From IMG/VR virus record IMGVR_UViG_3300019760_000009, positions 1 through 32,501 of that record: a stretch of DNA of 32,501 bases; one strand, written 5' to 3'. Positions 7,658 to 16,440 of this stretch are shown here, piece after piece. Source of the stretch: a virus. The translations under genes were made by a program, and so were the position numbers. Positions within the stretch are counted from its first letter, which is position 1; the number at the start of each line of letters is the position of its first letter. The notes under the pieces were generated by a model that saw only the letters and a list, made by a program, of their open reading frames with translations, ran no database searches and had not been told where the DNA came from.

Positions 7658-9164
7658 TTGCACACCTCAATATATCGTCCATACCTGCAATTTCATCATC
7701 AATGCTTTTCATAAAATCACCGGCATCAACAACTTCATCACCTTGTATTATTTTAGGGTTTTGTAATGCTTTAAACGCTTGTATGTCTGCATCATAGTCT
7801 GATTCTATACCTTGACGCTGTAAAACGCTTCTTTCCCTTTGATTTATTGTACCAGTTGTAATTGGTTCAGTTTTTTGTATTTCGTAATTTTCCGCTTTTT
7901 TAGCTGGTGGGTTAACGGCTTCCATTTTATTGTTAACGTCACGTAGGTAATTAGAATCAACTTCAAGCTCCTTTTCAAACTTGATTTGGTCTAATCGTTT
8001 TTTATATTCATCAGGTATAATCCCCTGCTCAATCCTTGAAAGGTTTGCTTCTGCCTTTGAGCCAACTTCGTCAGCTTTAAGTTTTGTTTTGATGGCGTCT
8101 ATTTGCGTTCGCAGTTCTAAGCGCTGCTCATCGGCAACGCGCTTAACTTCTGCTTGCGCTTCTGCTTTTGCTTTTCTTGCTGGCACACCTTGACGAGCAA
8201 TAACTTCTGGTTGATCTTCGGTTATTTTTGATAACCGAGTTTCAAGATCGTTTAATGATGAAGTTAAAGCCTTTCGCTCACCTCGCGTTATCTTTTGTGA
8301 AGCATCAGCAATAAACTCTGTTTTTATTTCTTCAATGAAATCGTTTTCAAGCTGCTTAAAATCTAGGTTAATGCGTTCGGGATTTAGGTTTAAATCGTCC
8401 TCAACACGCGCTAGTGATTGCAAGCCAGCTGCAGCATCATCAGTAAGCGGTTGAGTTGATGCCTTTTCCCTTACTGCTTTGAAGTATCCTGATATACCAC
8501 CAGTGGCAGCACCAATAACAGCGGCACCGGTTGCAGCAGTAGCGATATTTGTTAAAGCGTCAGAAAACTCAAACGGCGAATTAATGTCATGCTTATGTTG
8601 GTAAACTAGTGGTTGTATCATCATTTCAGCAGCAATGGCCAAACCTGCCTCGTTTTTGGCGACGGTTAAAGCTCGACCAAGTGCCGTTAAACTTTTTGTT
8701 GCAGTTCCTGCGGTTGCTATAGGCATGGTTGCTATATTGATAGGATCAAGCATAAACGCATTTGCCATCCCTAAGAACTGAGCCATGCCAGAGCCGCGCT
8801 CAAAAACATCTTGCGAGTATTCGCGGCGCTGCTTTAATAATTTGGCTCGTTCATCAAATAGCGTGCGATCATCTTTTACATTAAAGTCTGGGAAGTCTTT
8901 AGCGATTTTATCGTAGTTAACGTCACCCACTGGCGATGTATACTCTTGTAAATTAAATTGCCCTGAATCACCTAGCTCTTTCACTCGCTGCTTGCGCTGG
9001 TTAAAACCCTCCATATTTAAAAAGCGTGAAATAGATAATTCTTCATCTATTGTTTGGCCTACACCAGCTGCAAACACTTCTGAGAACTCAGGTTCAATAA
9101 CATTTTTAGCAGGCGTTAAGGTCTGCATTGTTTCGCGAGTATCTTTAGTAGATAAAAACGGCAT
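7650..9164 (-). CDS. Internal virion/ejection protein, 504 aa
   Basis: A 504-aa protein with three visible zones. An acidic N-terminal region (1-125) is followed by a long small-residue, hydrophobic zone (about 128-230). That zone contains M-A-N-A-F-M-L-D-P-I-N-I-A and A-A-T-G-A-A-V-I-G-A-A-T-G-G-I-S-G, which could insert into membrane. A charged coiled-coil zone (about 245-400) completes it. The G-x-x-L/F-x-x-x-D-P-I-N pattern recurs in large ejection proteins of podoviruses. No lytic transglycosylase motif is evident. The gene begins with a one-base overlap of the upstream stop (TAATG), and its 3' end overlaps the next gene by eight bases at the favoured start. Role as a DNA-ejection protein is inferred from order and composition. 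Confidence 0.65.
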   Translation of the reverse strand: MPFLSTKDTRETMQTLTPAKNVIEPEFSEVFAAGVGQTIDEELSISRFLNMEGFNQRKQRVKELGDSGQFNLQEYTSPVGDVNYDKIAKDFPDFNVKDDRTLFDERAKLLKQRREYSQDVFERGSGMAQFLGMANAFMLDPINIATMPIATAGTATKSLTALGRALTVAKNEAGLAIAAEMMIQPLVYQHKHDINSPFEFSDALTNIATAATGAAVIGAATGGISGYFKAVREKASTQPLTDDAAAGLQSLARVEDDLNLNPERINLDFKQLENDFIEEIKTEFIADASQKITRGERKALTSSLNDLETRLSKITEDQPEVIARQGVPARKAKAEAQAEVKRVADEQRLELRTQIDAIKTKLKADEVGSKAEANLSRIEQGIIPDEYKKRLDQIKFEKELEVDSNYLRDVNNKMEAVNPPAKKAENYEIQKTEPITTGTINQRERSVLQRQGIESDYDADIQAFKALQNPKIIQGDEVVDAGDFMKSIDDEIAGMDDILRCAIG

Positions 9165-11221
9165 TAGAAACTCCTTAATGAACTTAGGCTATCTGATATT
9201 GTTTGGCGCTTAATAAATCGCTCTGCCTCAATATCTGCCATCGCTTGTTCTGTCCATTCAATAGTTAACGGTTTTCCATCAGGTTTAAACAAGGCTTGCG
9301 TATCGTTTGCCATAACAACATATTTATTTGCGCCAACGTTTTTAATTCTGCCTGTTTGTATTAGTTCTGCCGCTTGCTCATTAGTGAAGCCCATAACACC
9401 GCCAAGCTTTTCAACTTGCGCAGGTGTAAACGCATCAATGAAATCATCAAATGTGTCTTCTGTGGTTCCTCGCGGTAGTTCAACTTTAAAGCCGTTTATT
9501 TCACCAATACCACCGGTTACAGCTGATAATGATTCTTCAAATTTGCTTTGGTCAAAAACGCCGCCATCATCAGCGGTTGCAGCGTAATGATTTTTTGTTG
9601 CTTCAAGTATTGCAGCTTTGTCTTGCACACCGTAAACATCACCAACAAACTCATCCAGCACAGGCAAGTAATCTGCTCGCTTTGGTGGATCAACTAGCTT
9701 TGCCGCTAACAGTTCTTGCCCTTTGAATACGGTAGCCATTAACGTTGTATCACCAGTTGCGCCAGCCATGGCAAAAGCAGGCTGGTTTTTAGCTGATATT
9801 TGTCCCCATACTGCAGGTGATTCGTTTAACGTTGTTGCTAACTGTACTTTTTCTGGCACTGTCATTTCGTTAATGCTATTTGATAAGTTTTCAGCTTCCG
9901 CGTCAGTAAGTGGCGATACAGGCACACCATAATGAGCGCTTAACGAGTCTGCTTGAGTTGCTCTTGCTGCCATGCTTTGAGGGTCAGCGGGATCAAAAGG
10001 AACAAGATCAACAAGCCCTTGCTGAACACCAAGCGCATAACCGTCTTTCATAGCCGCTTTGTTTATTTCAGAATTAGCTTTAAGCATTGCGGAAAAATCA
10101 GCAACGTTATCAAGTTCACCTGTTTCAAGCTTGTTTAATTCTGCAGCACGATCTGCATTAGATAAAAGAGAAAATGAAGCGGTGCGATTGATTCGATCAA
10201 ACTGCTCTTGTTGTGGTGTTCCTGCAACCAGCTCTTTAACTTTTATTTTTTCTTCTGGCGATACTTCAAACCCTAAGCTAACAGCAGACTCGTATTGTCT
10301 AAGTGCAATTTGAGCTTGTTTTGCTGCCTCTTGAGCAGCTGCGTTTTGCTTTGCTATTTGGCGATTAATATCGGCTTGTTGAGAATTAGTGTATGTTTGC
10401 CATTCGTCAGGTGTCCAGCCTTTAGGCGCTTTACCCTTAATTTCATTTAAAACTTTTTCTGCTTCTTGCGGGCCCTTTGATTCAATTAAATCATCAAACT
10501 TTTTACGGTTCGTTTGCTCGGATGCTTCGCGGTTAATTTCACGCTTCATAATAAATGCGCGATCAGCAGCTAAATCACCAGATGCTACCATACCGTCTAT
10601 AGTTTCATATGCGTTTACTATCTGTTCAGCAGAACCGACCTGGTTACCCTCACGCGCTAGCCTTGCTGATTCGTTACCAAATGAAGTGATAGCAACGGCA
10701 CTTTCTGCAGCTGCATCAGCTTTGTTTTTCTTTATAGTGTTACGGTGAACACGTAATCGCGAGTTGGTTACCTGCCCGTCTAGGAACTCAGCAACCTTGT
10801 CTTTAACAGATGGGTCAACCGTTTTTAATACGCCTGATACATAGCCACGCGCTTTATCATTAAAAGCTGCTATATCGCTTGTGTTTTCTGCTTCAATGGC
10901 GTTTATAGCTTCTTTGGCATCATTGCCAAGGCCAGCAAGGTAGGCTGTTTCTAATGATTTGTTGTATTGAGCAGTGGCAACACCGCCGGTTAATACCTTT
11001 TCGAAAATTCCTGCTTCTTTTTTCTCGAATGGCTTTCCCTCTGCAATAGCAAGCTTTGCTTCTTCTTCGCCCCTTTTGGTTTCAATTACATCGGTTAACT
11101 GATTTGTTGAGCGCTTAAACGACTCAAGACGATTTAAAAGAGTATTGGCGCCTTGTGTAAACCCTGTTGATAGATTTTGTTGTTGGATGCCAACTTGATC
11201 AGTAAATCTTTTAGCTGCCAT
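9164..11221 (-). CDS. Internal virion protein (gp15-type), 685 aa
   Basis: A 685-aa, Ala/Glu/Lys/Gln-rich, almost entirely helical protein without membrane segments or enzyme motifs. A long coiled-coil stretch (about residues 275-320, rich in Q, A and K) follows an N-terminal helical bundle. It lies between the small gp14-like gene and the gp16-like pair, in the slot of T7 gp15, which forms the periplasmic tube of the ejection machine. The start and stop both overlap neighbouring genes by one base (TAATG), showing tight coupling. The assignment rests on order, size and composition, not on a recognised motif. Confidence 0.65.
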   Translation of the reverse strand: MAAKRFTDQVGIQQQNLSTGFTQGANTLLNRLESFKRSTNQLTDVIETKRGEEEAKLAIAEGKPFEKKEAGIFEKVLTGGVATAQYNKSLETAYLAGLGNDAKEAINAIEAENTSDIAAFNDKARGYVSGVLKTVDPSVKDKVAEFLDGQVTNSRLRVHRNTIKKNKADAAAESAVAITSFGNESARLAREGNQVGSAEQIVNAYETIDGMVASGDLAADRAFIMKREINREASEQTNRKKFDDLIESKGPQEAEKVLNEIKGKAPKGWTPDEWQTYTNSQQADINRQIAKQNAAAQEAAKQAQIALRQYESAVSLGFEVSPEEKIKVKELVAGTPQQEQFDRINRTASFSLLSNADRAAELNKLETGELDNVADFSAMLKANSEINKAAMKDGYALGVQQGLVDLVPFDPADPQSMAARATQADSLSAHYGVPVSPLTDAEAENLSNSINEMTVPEKVQLATTLNESPAVWGQISAKNQPAFAMAGATGDTTLMATVFKGQELLAAKLVDPPKRADYLPVLDEFVGDVYGVQDKAAILEATKNHYAATADDGGVFDQSKFEESLSAVTGGIGEINGFKVELPRGTTEDTFDDFIDAFTPAQVEKLGGVMGFTNEQAAELIQTGRIKNVGANKYVVMANDTQALFKPDGKPLTIEWTEQAMADIEAERFIKRQTISDSLSSLRSF

Positions 11222-11628
11222 TAGCTGCCACCTCCCTGAGTCATTGCTTTTGCAGCCCTATCTTCAACAGCCGTAATAAGGCCAATGTTAGCCGCCGTTT
11301 TAGCTTGGCGCTCTGCAATTTTACCTTGTGCACGTAAAGTCATAGAGCGTAGTTTTGTTTGAAATTCATCACGGCCAGTTGCTTGAGACTCTTTGCGTAT
11401 ATCTTCATTCATCACTGATAGTGGCGAACCCTCAAACGCAGCAATTCCACCAGCACCAGCAGCGGCATTTTGACTAGCCAAAGCCTGTGCTAGTCGTTCT
11501 TTTCTGTCGGCTTCACGCGATACGCCAGCGGCCTCTTCTGCCTTAGCTGCAACTTCCGCTTCACCTCTTGCTATTTTGCCTTGTGATCTTTGCATCCCAA
11601 AACTAGCAACATCAAGTAAAACACCCAA
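11221..11628 (-). CDS. Small internal virion protein (gp14-type), 135 aa
   Basis: A 135-aa helical protein with an Ala/Glu/Lys-rich coiled coil and the signature A-A-A-G-A-G-G-I-A-A-F-E-G-S-P-L-S-V near residues 55-72. A G-S-P-L element of this kind is shared by T7 gp14-like ejection proteins, which form the outer-membrane pore during DNA delivery. Its position, directly after the tail nozzle gene and before the two large ejection genes, matches the T7 order gp14-gp15-gp16. The last residues are Gly-rich. Start ATG at 11628, with the stop overlapping the next ATG (TAATG). Confidence 0.7.
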   Translation of the reverse strand: MGVLLDVASFGMQRSQGKIARGEAEVAAKAEEAAGVSREADRKERLAQALASQNAAAGAGGIAAFEGSPLSVMNEDIRKESQATGRDEFQTKLRSMTLRAQGKIAERQAKTAANIGLITAVEDRAAKAMTQGGGS

Positions 11629-11631
11629 AAC

Positions 11632-13668
11632 CTACTCCTTAACCTCAATGCCAATAGATAAAATCGTCATATTGAATGGGGTTGTCTGTGTTATTTCTAT
11701 ATCAGCTTCCAAAGACCAACCAAGTAAAGTAATTCTCTTTATTTCGGTTTGTGGCGCTGGCGCATTAAATTGATCTATGCCAATTGTTTTATCAGCTAAT
11801 CGCTGGCCGTTAACTATAACCCCGTTAGACTCATGAACCCTAATTGCTGCGCGTAAAATCTTTTTCTTACTTGCTACATTAGGGCCATTGTTTAAACCAA
11901 TATTAACAGGCATCGTTTTTATAACCGGGGTGTAAGGTAAGCCAGCTTCTATAACATCGGCATCACGTGTTATTGTAATCTCACCACCCGTTACAGTAAA
12001 TGTTCCCTGGTATGAATTATCAGCTTTAACGTCTACGGTTTCACCCTCTAAGTGATCAAGGCCAGTAAGCGTATTAGAGCCGCCAACATTAGAAACAATG
12101 GCGCTATCAGTTAAAGCAATATCTGATTCAACCTCGACATAGTAAACGGTCGATCCATTAACTTCCCTTTCAACAAGCAAGTATAGCTTGTCATTAACAA
12201 CAGATACCGATTTAATATTGGCACTAGTCCAGCTAGTAAAAGCTTGCACACCCTCGGCGGCAAGCGTATTAAAAACAGTTAATGAACCATTTTCATTAAG
12301 CATATAAACATAATTGGCGTCACTTGTTTCAGTTCCTCGGCTTGCCACCAACTCTTTAGGCTTATTAATTAAATGCGGTGCCAATGATGAAACAGAAGCC
12401 GATTGATTAGATTGAAACTCATTAACAAACACAAACTGGTTAACTGCTTTCCCTGTGCGCTGAACAAATAACGTGATCCCATCAATACTAACAGGGCGAA
12501 CCCTGCGCGAACCTAAATTAGTTTGAGGTGATACAGCAACGTTAGACGGAGTTATTGGCTCGCCTCTTCCTTGTGGCACATAGAACTCAGCACCACTAGT
12601 AAACACCTGCAATGAGCGATTGTTAAAAATAGACTCAATAGCGTTAACTTGATCTGTATCCAATGTCACATCAATGCTTTCATCGTCACGCGCCCGACCT
12701 GCATCAAAATTAAAAAAGTCATTAACGTTTGAGCCCCAAAGCGTAGCTGGTCTTGATTTAGAACCGCCAAAATACAACCTAGCCTCATAAAACACACATG
12801 TTTTAGGCCACCCGCGCGTAACACTCCATACGTTTTCCTTTGATGATGATCCTGTTTGGCTTCTAGTGGTTGCGCCTGCAAAGGTTGCATCATTAGTTAA
12901 TATTGCTGTTACTGTTATTAGTTCCCAACTGTCAGCAGAATCACCGGCAAGTGTTATTTGAAACTCTGTGGCACTGGTTGCGGTAACTGTTATCCCTGAA
13001 TTGCCAGTGTTAGAAAGGTTTTGCAGTGCATCACGAATGCCCTCAATGTTTGTTGAGTTATCGCCACCAAAAACAATTTCTTCACTAAGCAAGCCATTTA
13101 AAGCAAGCTTATAACGATCACCCTCTTTTGCATCAGTAAAAACAATTGATTGAATTTCGCTAACCGGTGCAGGGCTTGAGCCGTCATTAAAATCATATTG
13201 AGGTATATTAATTAACGGCAAAGCACCAATAGACCAACTAGTATCTGAGGTTCTTGTTAATCGCTGAGGTGCAACATCAATGTGAGTAATAATTGCAGTA
13301 TCGGCAGATTGAATAAAATCAAATTGCTGTACTTGCTCCAATGTCCAAGGCGTAGTTAAGTAATCAAAACCAGAGCCATTGATATTGGTTTGCAATATTC
13401 CATCTTTGTAAATCTGAACTTTTAAGTCAGTAAATACTAATAGGTAATTTTGCAGCACGTTAAATGAAAAGTTTTCTAAACGCCCATCACCATAAGCGGT
13501 GCCTAAATATTCTTGACCTGGGCGGCGCTTAACTCCACCTTGAGGCAAAGTTAAAACGTTTGATGCAGTACGCAAGCCATTATAGTAAGCCTGAATATCA
13601 ATGCGGCCAACGAGTAAAGGATCTAACTCGCCTCGGTTCATGTTGCTTTGAAAGTTCCATAAAGGCAT
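11632..13668 (-). CDS. Tail nozzle protein (T7 gp12-like, tail tubular protein B)
   Basis: A 678-aa protein beginning M-P-L-W-N-F-Q-S-N-M-N-R-G-E-L-D-P and continuing with R-I-D-I-Q-A-Y-Y-N-G, then L-P-Q-G-G-V-K-R-R-P-G near residues 41-51. This N-terminus (G-E-L-x-P-x-L-x-G-R-x-D then P-Q-G-G-x-x-R-R-P-G) is a clear mark of podoviral tail nozzle proteins equivalent to T7 gp12. The remainder is beta-rich with repeated blades (for example near 275-310 and 360-470), consistent with the nozzle beta-propeller. It starts by a one-base overlap (TAATG) with the gp11-like gene, its expected partner in the tail tube. Confidence 0.85.
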   Translation of the reverse strand: MPLWNFQSNMNRGELDPLLVGRIDIQAYYNGLRTASNVLTLPQGGVKRRPGQEYLGTAYGDGRLENFSFNVLQNYLLVFTDLKVQIYKDGILQTNINGSGFDYLTTPWTLEQVQQFDFIQSADTAIITHIDVAPQRLTRTSDTSWSIGALPLINIPQYDFNDGSSPAPVSEIQSIVFTDAKEGDRYKLALNGLLSEEIVFGGDNSTNIEGIRDALQNLSNTGNSGITVTATSATEFQITLAGDSADSWELITVTAILTNDATFAGATTRSQTGSSSKENVWSVTRGWPKTCVFYEARLYFGGSKSRPATLWGSNVNDFFNFDAGRARDDESIDVTLDTDQVNAIESIFNNRSLQVFTSGAEFYVPQGRGEPITPSNVAVSPQTNLGSRRVRPVSIDGITLFVQRTGKAVNQFVFVNEFQSNQSASVSSLAPHLINKPKELVASRGTETSDANYVYMLNENGSLTVFNTLAAEGVQAFTSWTSANIKSVSVVNDKLYLLVEREVNGSTVYYVEVESDIALTDSAIVSNVGGSNTLTGLDHLEGETVDVKADNSYQGTFTVTGGEITITRDADVIEAGLPYTPVIKTMPVNIGLNNGPNVASKKKILRAAIRVHESNGVIVNGQRLADKTIGIDQFNAPAPQTEIKRITLLGWSLEADIEITQTTPFNMTILSIGIEVKE

Positions 13669-14255
13669 TAGTACATACCTCTGTATCCGCCACGGTTGCC
13701 AGAATGCGCATCAATTAAAGGGGAGTCGATTATTGATTGTTGCGGTCTGCCTTGGCTATCAATTGCCATGGCTTGAGACTTGGCATTAATTGCCTTTTGT
13801 TCAAACAGTCCAGCCATTGCATTATCTTCTGTTACAGCAATAGCAAAATCAGACGCGAGTGAATACTCAAGCGACTTAACAAAGTGAGGTGGTAAATTAA
13901 CCTCGTCAACGTTGTAAATATACGTTGCTAATAACTGAGTCTCATTAGAGTAAAGCAGGTTGCCAATTAAAATATAATTGCTGTGGCTTTGAATGTTCCA
14001 AATTCGAATTAAATCTGTAGGTAATTGAAAAGCGTTATTGTACCCGGTCATAACATCGGGCTTTTGTGAAAGCTTATTTAAACGCTGTTGCTTTAAAGCG
14101 AATGACCAGGGATGCTCGCTTAAGAGTCTTTTTTTTGTTTCAGGATAGATATTAGCGGCAACTTGAGCGCCAGCCCCCGCATCTTCAAACGATGAAATAG
14201 GGTTATCACCTATTAACAATAAAGCGTTTGATGCAATATCAATTGAACTAGGCAT
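13668..14255 (-). CDS. Tail tubular protein A (T7 gp11-like adaptor)
   Basis: A 195-aa protein of the gp11 family, which forms the ring joining portal to tail nozzle. Recognisable parts are A-S-N-A-L-L-L-I-G-D-N-P-I-S-S-F near residues 8-23, I-Y-P-E-T-K-K-R-L-L-S-E-H-P-W-S-F-A near 36-53, and L-P-T-D-L-I-R-I near 78-85. The length matches the family (about 190-200). A GGGGG site lies seven bases before the ATG. The C-terminal 40 residues are Gly/Arg/Ser-rich and variable. It is followed by the nozzle gene. Confidence 0.9.
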   Translation of the reverse strand: MPSSIDIASNALLLIGDNPISSFEDAGAGAQVAANIYPETKKRLLSEHPWSFALKQQRLNKLSQKPDVMTGYNNAFQLPTDLIRIWNIQSHSNYILIGNLLYSNETQLLATYIYNVDEVNLPPHFVKSLEYSLASDFAIAVTEDNAMAGLFEQKAINAKSQAMAIDSQGRPQQSIIDSPLIDAHSGNRGGYRGMY

Positions 14256-14306
14256 GAATAACCCCCAAATTATAGCGCCCTCACTCCTTGTTAAGGGCTA
14301 GTTACA

Positions 14307-14582
14307 TTAAGCTAGTGTAAGTGACGAACTTAAAACAGTTACATCACCAGCGGCAGAAACAGCATCAACAAAGATCATAGTAAACGTTTCTGTGCCACCG
14401 TTCGCATCAACAGACCAAATTACATCACCTTTCTTTAGTCCTAGCGTTGCCGCTGCAGGGTTAAAGTAATTAGCTGCAACTACAGTTGCTTTTGCATCTG
14501 GCGTTGTATAGCTAAAATGTCGTGGTGCATTGCTGTTTGCCATGCTAGATAGTGGTAAAAAAGTGTCTGCAGTAAAAGCCAT
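14307..14582 (-). CDS. Probable head decoration protein, 91 aa
   Basis: A 91-aa beta-rich, Ala/Ser/Thr-rich protein encoded immediately downstream of the major capsid gene. Its whole length resembles the N-terminal 80 residues of the protein encoded at 15684-16430, on the other side of the capsid gene. Shared landmarks are F-x-P-x-S-x-x-A-N-S-x-x-P, Y-x-T-x-D, a V-x-A-x-N-Y-F block and K-x-G-[DE]-x-I. Small proteins in this slot are often capsid decoration or cement proteins. That role is inferred; the family resemblance between the two proteins is directly visible. Confidence 0.65.
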   Translation of the reverse strand: MAFTADTFLPLSSMANSNAPRHFSYTTPDAKATVVAANYFNPAAATLGLKKGDVIWSVDANGGTETFTMIFVDAVSAAGDVTVLSSSLTLA

Positions 14583-14604
14583 GGGCTTATCTCCAATTAG
14601 TTAA

Positions 14605-14622
14605 GGGCTGAATTAACAGCCC
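14605..14622 (-). other. Hairpin downstream of the capsid gene
   Basis: GGGCTG and CAGCCC form a 6-bp stem around a 6-base AATTAA loop, seven bases beyond the capsid stop codon. On the minus strand it is followed by TTAACTAATT, a poor U tract. It may be a weak terminator or attenuator that keeps capsid mRNA in excess, or a 3' stabilising hairpin. Confidence 0.4.
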
Positions 14623-14628
14623 AATTGA

Positions 14629-15492
14629 TTAAATGGTTTCGTTGTATTGTAGTTTAACAACGCCCTGCGGCTCACGCGCAACAGCACCAGCTTTAAAGAT
14701 ACCGTTAGCTAACCAAGATGTTTTTTGTGCAACCCAATCGATAGTTGTTTTCATATCAATACCAATTGCTAGGCCAACAGCCGATTTATGGTAAGCGAAT
14801 GCAACACGATCAGCAGCCACACCAGGTAAGCCACCCTCTTTACGAGTACCAATTTTATGAAACTTAAAGCCCATGTAAGTATCTAGCGTACCGTTTACAA
14901 GCGCTTTCACGGTGTTGTAATCAGAGCTAGTTACTTCGGTATCTTCAAGCAGCTTTTGTAATGCTAATGCGCGCAAAACAATATGACGATCCATTTCATC
15001 TGCTTCAATATCATCTAAGTGGCCAGCAGCACTACGCACTAAATCCAAAGAGAAGTTGGCAGAGGCTGAATTATCAAAAACACGGCCTGTGTCTGGATCT
15101 TCATCATTAGTTGCCACAAAGGTAACAGCAGCCATTGCATCAATAACCAGCTGATCTTCACGGCGGCCAATTGCTTTGGCTATAGTCATTGCAAGCTCTG
15201 ACTTTTCATCAAAGTTAACTTCTGCCTGATCGAAAATGTCCGTATATTCTGGCGCGTTCCAGTTTTCTAAATCAGCCGTTTGACGTCCGTGTGTGATATC
15301 CATTGGCGTAACGTCTGCTTGCGTTGCTTTCTGATTTGCTAAGCCTTTACCCATACGAGTAAATTTATATGACTCACCAGTAACGCCAGTACGAACTGTT
15401 ACAGTTTCGCGTAGTGATTTAGTGCCTTGGTATTCGTGTTTTACTTCTGCGTCAAAGTCTGTGACTGCAGCATTCGAAAGGAATTTAGACAT
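14629..15492 (-). CDS. Major capsid protein
   Basis: A 287-aa protein placed after scaffold and before the tail tube genes. It has the composition of an HK97-fold podoviral capsid protein of the T7-like or Bbp type: an N-terminal arm (1-60), a G-R-R-E-D-Q-L-V-I-D-A-M spine-helix segment near residues 108-119, and G-x-x-G-V-A-A-D-R-V-A-F-A-Y-H-K-S-A-V-G-L near 222-245. It ends with A-V-A-R-E-P-Q-G-V-V, typical of the P-domain end of these capsids. The start is an ATG with a strong AAGGGG site seven bases upstream, but that site lies inside a hairpin (see separate entry). A 190-base untranslated leader precedes it, by far the longest in the operon. Confidence 0.85.
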   Translation of the reverse strand: MSKFLSNAAVTDFDAEVKHEYQGTKSLRETVTVRTGVTGESYKFTRMGKGLANQKATQADVTPMDITHGRQTADLENWNAPEYTDIFDQAEVNFDEKSELAMTIAKAIGRREDQLVIDAMAAVTFVATNDEDPDTGRVFDNSASANFSLDLVRSAAGHLDDIEADEMDRHIVLRALALQKLLEDTEVTSSDYNTVKALVNGTLDTYMGFKFHKIGTRKEGGLPGVAADRVAFAYHKSAVGLAIGIDMKTTIDWVAQKTSWLANGIFKAGAVAREPQGVVKLQYNETI

Positions 15493-15499
15493 TATATGT

Positions 15500-15537
15500 C
15501 CCCTTATTAAATAAATTTTAGCTTGTTTAGTAAGGGG
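15500..15537 (-). promoter_or_regulatory. Hairpin that pairs with the capsid gene Shine-Dalgarno
   Basis: In the minus-strand RNA, CCCCUUA (plus coordinates 15531-15537) can pair with UAAGGGG (15500-15506) across a 24-base loop. The second arm contains the entire AAGGGG ribosome binding site of the major capsid gene. One mismatch and two more A-U pairs extend it inward. The surrounding leader (15493-15683) contains no gene; a -10-like TATTAT (15641-15646, minus strand) is present but without a convincing -35. Confidence 0.55.
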
Positions 15538-15683
15538 TGTGTCCTGAACGGGGCCGCCTAACTAAAAGTAATCTTACGATTTAAGTTTAATTAGTCATTG
15601 CTCAGGCTCAAAAGTGAGGTATCTGAAAGACTTAATTACAATAATACACCATTTATTTTAAAAACAAAATTTAATACCACATA

Positions 15684-16430
15684 TTAAACCCACCTCTCTA
15701 TTCTTATGGCTGCACTTGGCGCTGTATTCCATTCTGCACCAGCTGCGTCGGTAGGGTTGAAACCAATCAAACCGCCAAAGTTAGAGCCGCTAGAGTCGCG
15801 CATAATATCATATTTTAACGTGGTTCCGGCAGGTAAGAAAATCCAAGTGTCATTTTCAAAGTATTGCGTTGAACCTGAGTTAACAAGCTTAGTTGAAATG
15901 CTGCCACCAGCTTGAACGTCATTGGCTCTAACTCTAAATAATAATATTGACGTTCCGCTTGCGCCGGTTCTTCCGTATTGCAATGCTACCTTTATTCTAT
16001 AAAGTCCACTTTCGTTTACAGTCACCGTTCCTAATTCGTCAAGCATAACAGGGTCAGTAACATCATTAACAGCTGGGCCAAAGTTTACCTGCATTGCATT
16101 TGCTGGCCCTAAACCGGTTGGGTCTTGTTCATCTGCAGTGGCAATACCATCAAACAATCGCTCAATGTTTATATTGTTAGTTGGGTTAAATGTATTAACG
16201 TCAGTATTTAACGTAATGGCAGAGCCTGCTTTATCAAATGACGCCAAGAAATTACCATCGGCAGAGTCAACAATAATAAACTCACCTGTTTTCAGTTGGT
16301 TTATTTTTGCTATGAAATAGTTTTCAGCAATTACCTGGCCGGTAGTATCGGCTGTTCGATACGCCCATATTTTAGGCGAATCACTATTTGCATTGGCTGA
16401 AACAGGGCTGAAATTCTTTTGATTAAACAT
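15684..16430 (-). CDS. Head surface protein with C1q/TNF-like C-terminal domain, 248 aa
   Basis: Residues 1-80 resemble the 91-aa protein encoded beyond the capsid gene (F-S-P-V-S-A-N-A-N-S-D-S-P, then Y-R-T-A-D, V-I-A-E-N-Y-F, K-T-G-E-F-I). Residues about 110-248 form a beta-sandwich-like domain: G-T-V-T-V-N-E-S-G-L-Y-R-I-K-V-A-L-Q-Y, then L-L-F-R-V-R-A-N, then W-I-F-L-P-A-G-T-T-L-K-Y, ending I-R-I-E-R-W-V. This has the strand pattern of C1q/TNF-like trimeric jelly rolls common in phage and spore surface proteins. The natural reading is a two-domain capsid decoration or head fibre: an anchoring module plus an exposed trimer. It lies between the small head genes and the capsid gene. Confidence 0.6.
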   Translation of the reverse strand: MFNQKNFSPVSANANSDSPKIWAYRTADTTGQVIAENYFIAKINQLKTGEFIIVDSADGNFLASFDKAGSAITLNTDVNTFNPTNNINIERLFDGIATADEQDPTGLGPANAMQVNFGPAVNDVTDPVMLDELGTVTVNESGLYRIKVALQYGRTGASGTSILLFRVRANDVQAGGSISTKLVNSGSTQYFENDTWIFLPAGTTLKYDIMRDSSGSNFGGLIGFNPTDAAGAEWNTAPSAAIRIERWV

Positions 16431-16440
16431 GGCAAAACCT

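Noticed and set aside
7650-7668. Programmed +1 frameshift to fuse the two large ejection genes.
   Set aside because: No slippery codon is present in the short permitted stretch, and the second gene has its own well-spaced ribosome binding site.
14262-14298. A perfect TATAAT (14269-14274, minus strand) with a GCCCT/AGGGC repeat before the gp11-like gene.
   Set aside because: No acceptable -35 lies 16-18 bases upstream, and the start point would leave almost no leader.
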